Positions 5,841 to 9,319 of a DNA stretch of 9,319 bases are shown in pieces (the first letter of the stretch is position 1; every line of letters begins with the position of its first letter). The stretch lies in NCBI GenBank assembly GCA_023453655.1, contig JAEXTE010000256.1, positions 1 to 9,319 on the forward strand. Reading direction: 5' to 3'. The notes beneath the pieces were generated by a model. The model saw only the letters and a program-made list of their open reading frames with translations. It searched no databases and was not told the origin of the DNA. This DNA is from Pseudomonadota bacterium. GTDB lineage: Bacteria; Pseudomonadota; Gammaproteobacteria; Xanthomonadales; Xanthomonadaceae. A program made the position numbers and the translations under genes.

Positions 5841-7505
5841 ATGAAGCCATTGCATTGCGTGCTCGCCTTTGCGTTGTCCCTCGCCGCGCTGCCCGCGCTG
5901 GCCGCGACACCGGCCGCCAGCGCCGAGGCGCTGCTGCGCCACGTCGAGGTGCTGGCCTCGGATGCCTTCGAGGGCCGCGCGCCGGCAACGCCGGGCGAAG
6001 AGCGCACGGTCGAGTACCTGGTCGAGGAGTTCCGCAAGGCGGGCGTGGCGCCGGGCGGCGAGGATGGCGGCTGGATCCAGCCGGTGCCGCTGGTGCGCGC
6101 GCAGGTGAAGGGCCCGGTGCGCGCGGGCCTGCACGACGCCGGGGCCGAGCGCGAGCTGGTCAACGGCGACGACCTCACGCTGCAGACGCTGAGCCCGGTG
6201 GATCGCGTCGAGGTGGAGCAGGCACCGCTGGTCTTCGTCGGCTACGGCATCAGCGCGCCCGAGCGCGGCTGGGACGATTACAAGGGCGTGGACCTGGCCG
6301 GCAGGATCGCGGTGGTGCTGGGCAACGACCCGGACTTCGAGACCGAGGAACCCGGCGCCTTCGACGGCCGCGCGGTGACCTACCACGGCCGCTGGACCTA
6401 CAAGTACGAGGAACTCGCGCGCCGCGGCGCGACCGGCGCGGTGATCGTGCACGAGACCGCACCGGCGGCCTACGGCTGGGGCACGGTGCGCAGTTCGGGA
6501 CTCTCGCCGCTGTTCGACATCCCGCGCGAGGACGCCGCCAGCTACCACACCCTGCTGCGCGGCTGGATGCAGCGCAGCCTGGCCGAATCGCTGTTCGCCG
6601 CCGCCGGGCACGACTTCGAGCGCGAAAAGGCGCGTGCGCAGCCCCGCGATTTCACGCCGGTGGCGCTGGGCGACGCCCGGCTGTCGGCGTCGTTCGACGT
6701 GGTGCGCGACGAGGTGGTCACGCGCAACGTGATCGGCCGGCTCGATGGCGAGGGTGCGCCGGACGAGACGGTGATCTATTCGGCGCACTGGGACGCCTAC
6801 GGCCTCGGCGAGCCCGATTCGAGCGGGGATCCGGTCCGCCACGGCGCGATCGACAACGCCACCGGCGTGGCCGCGGTGCTGGAGCTGGCGCGGATGCATG
6901 CGCAGGCGCCGCGCACGCGGCGCAGCCTGATGTTCGTCGCGCTCACCGCCGAGGAAAAGGGCCTCCAGGGGGCGAGCTACTACGTGGCCAATCCGCTGGC
7001 GCCGCTCGAGACCACCGCCGCGGTACTCAACATCGAGATGCTGAGCCCGGACGGTCCGACCCGCGACATCGCCGCCTGGGGCAGGGGTCGCGTCTCGCTG
7101 GAGCGCGACCTGCGGCGCGTGGCCGAGGCCAACGGCCGCGCCTATTCGCCCGATCCCAACCTGGAGTCGGGCTTCTTCTACCGCGCCGACCACTTCGCGT
7201 TTGCGCGCGCGGGCGTGCCGGCGGTCACCGTCGGCGCCGGCCTGGACCGCATCGACGGCGGCGTCGCCAGCGGCCAGGCCCTGCGCGAGCGCTATTTCGC
7301 CGACTGCTACCACCGTCCCTGCGACCGCTGGTCGCCGGACTGGGACGCGAGCGGCCAGGCGCAGGACGTCGACCTGCTGTACGCGCTCGGCCGCGAGATC
7401 GCCGACGGCACGCACTGGCCGACGTGGGACGCGGACTCGGAGTTCGGGCAGGTGCGTGCGCGCAGCGCCGCCGCGCGGACCGGGGCGGCGCCGAAGCGGC
7501 CCTAG
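5841..7505 (+). CDS. Secreted M28-family metallopeptidase with PA domain
   Basis: The 554-residue protein has a Sec signal peptide (1-21; cleavage after ALA) and so should act in the periplasm or outside the cell as a zinc-dependent aminopeptidase. A PA-domain insertion spans about 120-260, with PLVFVGYGISAPERGWDDYKG (129-149), DLAGRIAVVLGNDP (151-164) and a conserved ATGAVIVHE segment (197-205). The peptidase core follows: AHWDAYG (H316, D318), DNATGVAAVLELA (D338), ALTAEEKG (E371, E372), VLNIEM (E399) and RADHFAF (H451). These correspond to the M28 metal ligands and general base; the third ligand position is Glu where many members have Asp. GGAG (5827-5830) lies 10 bases before the ATG. The stop TAG overlaps the stop of the convergent VOC gene through the palindrome CTAG (7502-7505). 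Substrate specificity cannot be read from the sequence. Confidence 0.93.
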   Translation: MKPLHCVLAFALSLAALPALAATPAASAEALLRHVEVLASDAFEGRAPATPGEERTVEYLVEEFRKAGVAPGGEDGGWIQPVPLVRAQVKGPVRAGLHDAGAERELVNGDDLTLQTLSPVDRVEVEQAPLVFVGYGISAPERGWDDYKGVDLAGRIAVVLGNDPDFETEEPGAFDGRAVTYHGRWTYKYEELARRGATGAVIVHETAPAAYGWGTVRSSGLSPLFDIPREDAASYHTLLRGWMQRSLAESLFAAAGHDFEREKARAQPRDFTPVALGDARLSASFDVVRDEVVTRNVIGRLDGEGAPDETVIYSAHWDAYGLGEPDSSGDPVRHGAIDNATGVAAVLELARMHAQAPRTRRSLMFVALTAEEKGLQGASYYVANPLAPLETTAAVLNIEMLSPDGPTRDIAAWGRGRVSLERDLRRVAEANGRAYSPDPNLESGFFYRADHFAFARAGVPAVTVGAGLDRIDGGVASGQALRERYFADCYHRPCDRWSPDWDASGQAQDVDLLYALGREIADGTHWPTWDADSEFGQVRARSAAARTGAAPKRP

Positions 7506-7885
7506 TCCCAGCGGTTGAGGTGCGGGCCGAACGGCTTGCGCTGCTGGCGCACCACGCAGAAGCGGTGGCCACTGGGCGCTTCCATCACCACCCAGGTATG
7601 GACCTGCTCGATCCGGCGCGCGCCCAGCGCGACCAGGCGCTCGACCTCGGCCTCGACGTCGTCGGTCTCGATGTCGAGGTGGATGCGCGGCGGGTGCGAG
7701 ACCTTCTGCAGCAGCAGGACCGGCTCGTCCTCTTCGGTGTGCAGCCGGGCGTACCTGCCGTCTCCGTCTTCGTCGAGGGCGTCGACCGGCTTGCCCAGCG
7801 CTCGGCTCCAGAACTCGACGTGCGGCGCGAGTTCGTCGGCGTTGCAGTCCAGCACGAAGGTGCTCAGGCGGCTGTGGTGGCTCAT
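7502..7885 (-). CDS. VOC/glyoxalase-fold protein, downstream paralogue
   Basis: The 127-residue single-module protein of the vicinal-oxygen-chelate superfamily has an N-terminal strand MSHHSRLSTFVLDC, the helix FWSRALGKP (25-33), HPPRIHLDIETDD (64-76) and VMEAPSGHRFCVV (100-112). H69 and E102 are the likely metal-ligand positions of the fold. It resembles the Glyoxalase_6-type group, whose substrates are mostly unknown; glyoxalase, dioxygenase or resistance activity cannot be assigned. The start at 7885 is fixed by the ATGA overlap with the upstream paralogue and by GGAG (7894-7897) eight bases before it. The stop TAG (7504-7502) shares CTAG with the convergent M28 gene. It aligns with its neighbour over nearly its full length without gaps in the C-terminal half, so the pair arose by tandem duplication. 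Confidence 0.88.
   Translation of the reverse strand: MSHHSRLSTFVLDCNADELAPHVEFWSRALGKPVDALDEDGDGRYARLHTEEDEPVLLLQKVSHPPRIHLDIETDDVEAEVERLVALGARRIEQVHTWVVMEAPSGHRFCVVRQQRKPFGPHLNRWD
7549..7570. repeat. 22-bp exact repeat within VOC pair (copy 1)
   Basis: This 22-base block, beginning GCACCACGCAGAAGC, is identical to 7965-7986 and in the same orientation, 416 bp away. Both encode the same residues of the GHRFCVV motif, so it is a relic of gene duplication or of conversion between the paralogues. Confidence 0.8.
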
Positions 7886-8301
7886 GCGGATGGCTCCGGT
7901 GGGGGCGGCGGAGGCGGGCAATGCCAGGTGGTGGGCGTGGCGCGACGCTCGGGATCGCGCAGGGGCACCACGCAGAAGCGGTGGCCGGTGGGCGCCTCCA
8001 TGACCCACCAGCGCCCGCGTACGCATTCGATGCGACGCGCGCCCAGCGCTTCCAGCCGCGCGGCCTCGGCGTCGATGTCGTCGGCTTCGATGTCCAGGTG
8101 CACGCGCGGCGGGTGCTCGACCATCTGCACTTCCACGTGCAGGCCACCCGGGCCCGCGCCCAGCACCGCATAGCGGCCGCCGCCCCCTTCGTCGGGGTCG
8201 ACGATCGGCAGGTCGAGCGCACGGCTCCAGAACGCGGCGGCGTCTTCCAGCCTGCCTTCGCGACAGTCGATCATGAACCCGGCAAGGCGGCTGCGGTGCA
8301 T
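7882..8301 (-). CDS. VOC/glyoxalase-fold protein with polyproline tail, upstream paralogue
   Basis: The 139-residue VOC-superfamily protein is paralogous to the gene after it. Shared blocks include FWSRAL (24-29), HPPRVHLDIEADD (63-75), LGARRIE (86-92) and VMEAPTGHRFCVV (100-112). H68 and E102 are candidate metal ligands. It differs by a C-terminal extension (113-139) containing seven consecutive prolines (129-135) and ending EPSA. A consensus AGGAGG (8306-8311) lies four bases before the ATG at 8301, the strongest ribosome site in the window. The stop overlaps the next start (ATGA, 7882-7885). The E2 gene ends only 37 bases upstream on the same strand, so a dehydrogenase-linked operon is likely; that suggests, without proving it, a role with acyl or keto-acid metabolites. 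Confidence 0.88.
   Translation of the reverse strand: MHRSRLAGFMIDCREGRLEDAAAFWSRALDLPIVDPDEGGGGRYAVLGAGPGGLHVEVQMVEHPPRVHLDIEADDIDAEAARLEALGARRIECVRGRWWVMEAPTGHRFCVVPLRDPERRATPTTWHCPPPPPPPEPSA
7894..7897 (-). promoter_or_regulatory. Ribosome-binding site of downstream VOC gene, inside upstream VOC gene
   Basis: GGAG (reading 7897 to 7894) lies in the CCG-GAG codons of the upstream gene, immediately after its proline run and eight bases before the ATG at 7885. It is the only purine-rich site near that start, so re-initiation or coupled initiation is expected. Confidence 0.6.
7965..7986. repeat. 22-bp exact repeat within VOC pair (copy 2)
   Basis: This is the second copy of the block at 7549-7570, in the same orientation and the same codon frame of the upstream paralogue. 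Confidence 0.8.
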
Positions 8302-8305
8302 GGAT

Positions 8306-8311
8306 CCTCCT
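8306..8311 (-). promoter_or_regulatory. Consensus Shine-Dalgarno of upstream VOC gene
   Basis: AGGAGG (reading 8311 to 8306) lies four bases before the ATG at 8301 and fixes this start. It sits in the 37-base gap after the E2 stop, where no promoter or terminator is visible; this fits read-through from the E2 gene. Confidence 0.7.
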
Positions 8312-8338
8312 GTCGCGCGAGGCAGTGGTGCCGATGCC

Positions 8339-9319
8339 TCAGCCCGGCAGCGCGAGATCGTCGAGCATGGCCTTGAGGAAGCGTGCCGCCTCGCCGCCGG
8401 TGCAGGCGCGATGGTCGAAGGTGAGCGACAGCGGGATCACCCGGTGCGACTCGAAGCCGCCGATCACCGGCGTGATCTGGTGGCGGCCGCGGCCGGCGCC
8501 GACGATCGCCACGCACGGCGGCACCACGACCGGCGTGGCGTAGCGGCCGGCGAACATGCCGAAGTTCGACAGCGAGATGGTGTAGCCCGACAGCTCGGAG
8601 GCCGGGATGCTGCGGTCGGCCACCTGCCCGCGCAGGCGGTTGATGCCGCCGCGCACGCCCTCGGCGTCGAGCAGGTCGGCGTTGCGCAGCGCGGGCACGA
8701 ACAGGCCGTCGTCGGTGTCGACCGCGATGCCGATGTCGACGTGCGGATGCAGGGTGCGCACCAGCCTGTCGCCGTCGAACCAGGCGTTGAGCGCGGGCAC
8801 GGCGCGGGCCGCGGCGCAGATCGCGCGGACCAGGCGCACCGTGACGTCGTTGCCCGGTTGCCAGGCGTGGATGTCGGCGTCGTCGACCAGGGTGGTGGGG
8901 ACCACCTTGGCGTGGGCGTCCGCCATGACCCGGGCCATGTTGCGGCGCACGCCCTTGAGCTGCTCGGGCTGGCCGCTGGCGGAGACCGACGGCGGCCGGG
9001 TGCGCATGGGGCGGCCCGAGGCCGACATGGCCGTGCGCTCTGCGGCTTCGCGTTGCGCGGCTGCCGCAGGGCCGCCACCCCGGCCCTCCCCCGCCGGTGG
9101 GAGAGGGGGAGAAGCCTGTGGGCGTGCCTGGCCGGCTCCCTCCCCCGCACGCGGGGGAGGGTTGGGGTGGGAGTCGGCCGCCGCCGCGGAATCACCCGCC
9201 GCCGCCTGCTTCACGTCCGCCATCGTCACCACGCCGTCCGGCCCGCTGCCGCGCCCGCGCGACCGGTCGCCCTGCAGCTTGCGCGCCATCGCGCGCCCCG
9301 CCGGCCTCGCCTTCACCCC
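8339..9319 (-). CDS. 2-oxo acid dehydrogenase E2 acyltransferase (5' end outside window)
   Basis: The open frame runs off the right edge; about 326 C-terminal residues of a dihydrolipoamide acyltransferase are visible (numbering from the GTG codon at 9316). The first 38 residues are the peripheral subunit-binding domain (VKARPAGRAMARKL...GSGPDGVVTMADV), which docks E1/E3. A long low-complexity linker (about 39-117) follows, then the catalytic domain from EQLKGVRRNMARVM (118-131) to the C-terminus. Catalytic-domain hallmarks are VDIGIAVDTDDGLFVPALRN (193-212), YTISLSNFGMFAGRYATPVV (245-264) and the active-site motif FDHRACTGG (300-308) with H302. The usual HxxxD Asp is Thr (306), as I recall for BkdC-like/branched-chain-type E2s. 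The acyl specificity (pyruvate or branched-chain keto acids) is therefore open. The lipoyl domain must lie beyond the edge. Residues 50-81 are encoded by a palindromic repeat. Confidence 0.93.
   Translation of the reverse strand, partial: GVKARPAGRAMARKLQGDRSRGRGSGPDGVVTMADVKQAAAGDSAAAADSHPNPPPRAGEGAGQARPQASPPLPPAGEGRGGGPAAAAQREAAERTAMSASGRPMRTRPPSVSASGQPEQLKGVRRNMARVMADAHAKVVPTTLVDDADIHAWQPGNDVTVRLVRAICAAARAVPALNAWFDGDRLVRTLHPHVDIGIAVDTDDGLFVPALRNADLLDAEGVRGGINRLRGQVADRSIPASELSGYTISLSNFGMFAGRYATPVVVPPCVAIVGAGRGRHQITPVIGGFESHRVIPLSLTFDHRACTGGEAARFLKAMLDDLALPG
9075..9170. repeat. 96-bp in-frame palindromic element within the E2 linker
   Basis: Terminal inverted repeats of 14 bp (CCACCCCGGCCCTC at 9075-9088; GAGGGTTGGGGTGG at 9157-9170) pair at 12 of 14 positions. 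Inside are two further hairpins: CTCCCCC (9086-9092) with GGGGGAG (9105-9111), and a perfect 11-bp arm pair CCCTCCCCCGC (9138-9148) with GCGGGGGAGGG (9151-9161). The span is exactly 32 codons and, read on the minus strand, encodes two copies of a PP-(R)AGEG-like peptide. Composition and layout match dispersed GC-rich palindromes that I associate with xanthomonad genomes, usually between genes; that link is from memory. Confidence 0.65.
9153..9171 (+). other. G-quadruplex motif
   Basis: Four G runs (5, 3, 4 and 3) separated by loops of one, two and one bases fit the strict G3+N1-7 pattern. The run is on the plus strand, which is the template strand for the E2 gene, within the right arm of the palindromic element. 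Confidence 0.6.

Noticed and set aside
5618..8222. Open frames of over 800 codons on both strands across the M28 and VOC genes
   Set aside because: Both cross several real genes in the wrong frame, are dominated by Arg, Ala and Gly, and contain no motif. They reflect the scarcity of stop codons in GC-rich DNA.
7882..8301. The two VOC genes as one split or frameshifted gene
   Set aside because: Each encodes a complete single VOC module with its own start, ribosome site and full motif set. The overlap is a clean ATGA and not a frameshift within a domain.

Overview
This is a GC-rich (roughly 70 % by eye) chromosomal window that looks like a member of the Xanthomonadaceae/Lysobacteraceae (Lysobacter, Luteimonas, Xanthomonas or a relative). 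The grounds are the very high third-position GC, the long TrpS, a SPOR-domain gene ending just before tRNA-Thr, and a GC-rich palindromic repeat of a type I associate with these genomes. The genus is inference; the sequence contains no rRNA or other decisive marker.

Layout, left to right. At 1-347 is the 3' end of a SPOR-domain protein, then a complete tRNA-Thr(UGU) at 388-463. An arginase gene (567-1490, +) follows. Next are two very short, separately terminated genes: an entericidin-type lipoprotein (1630-1785, +) and a CsbD/YjbJ-type protein (1993-2193, +). A secreted protein of unknown function (2294-3067, -) is divergent from a three-gene tight cluster: trpS (3189-4523), a three-helix membrane protein (4520-4831) and a metallo-beta-lactamase-fold hydrolase (4843-5781). 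A secreted PA-domain M28 peptidase (5841-7505, +) comes next. On the opposite strand a dehydrogenase E2 acyltransferase (8339-9319, 5' end outside the window) leads into two tandem VOC/glyoxalase-fold paralogues (7882-8301 and 7502-7885), all compatible with one transcript.

The genes are mainly housekeeping or metabolic: arginine breakdown, tryptophan charging, 2-oxo-acid dehydrogenation, peptide hydrolysis and small stress-associated proteins. I see no phage, transposase, integrase, CRISPR, toxin-antitoxin pair or defence locus, and no gene-free stretch longer than about 155 bases. The longest non-coding stretches are 1491-1629, 1838-1992 and 3068-3188. I do not find a clearly new multi-gene system.

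The most interesting points are small-scale: (i) a 96-bp (32-codon, in-frame) palindromic element with imperfect terminal inverted repeats inside the E2 linker, carrying a G-quadruplex motif; (ii) a seven-proline run at the end of one VOC gene that overlaps the ribosome-binding site of its coupled paralogue; (iii) a CTAG tetranucleotide that provides the stop codon of two convergent genes; (iv) a YegP-like C-terminal module on TrpS; and (v) a repeated TAGA(C/A)T -10-like signal at matching distances upstream of several genes.
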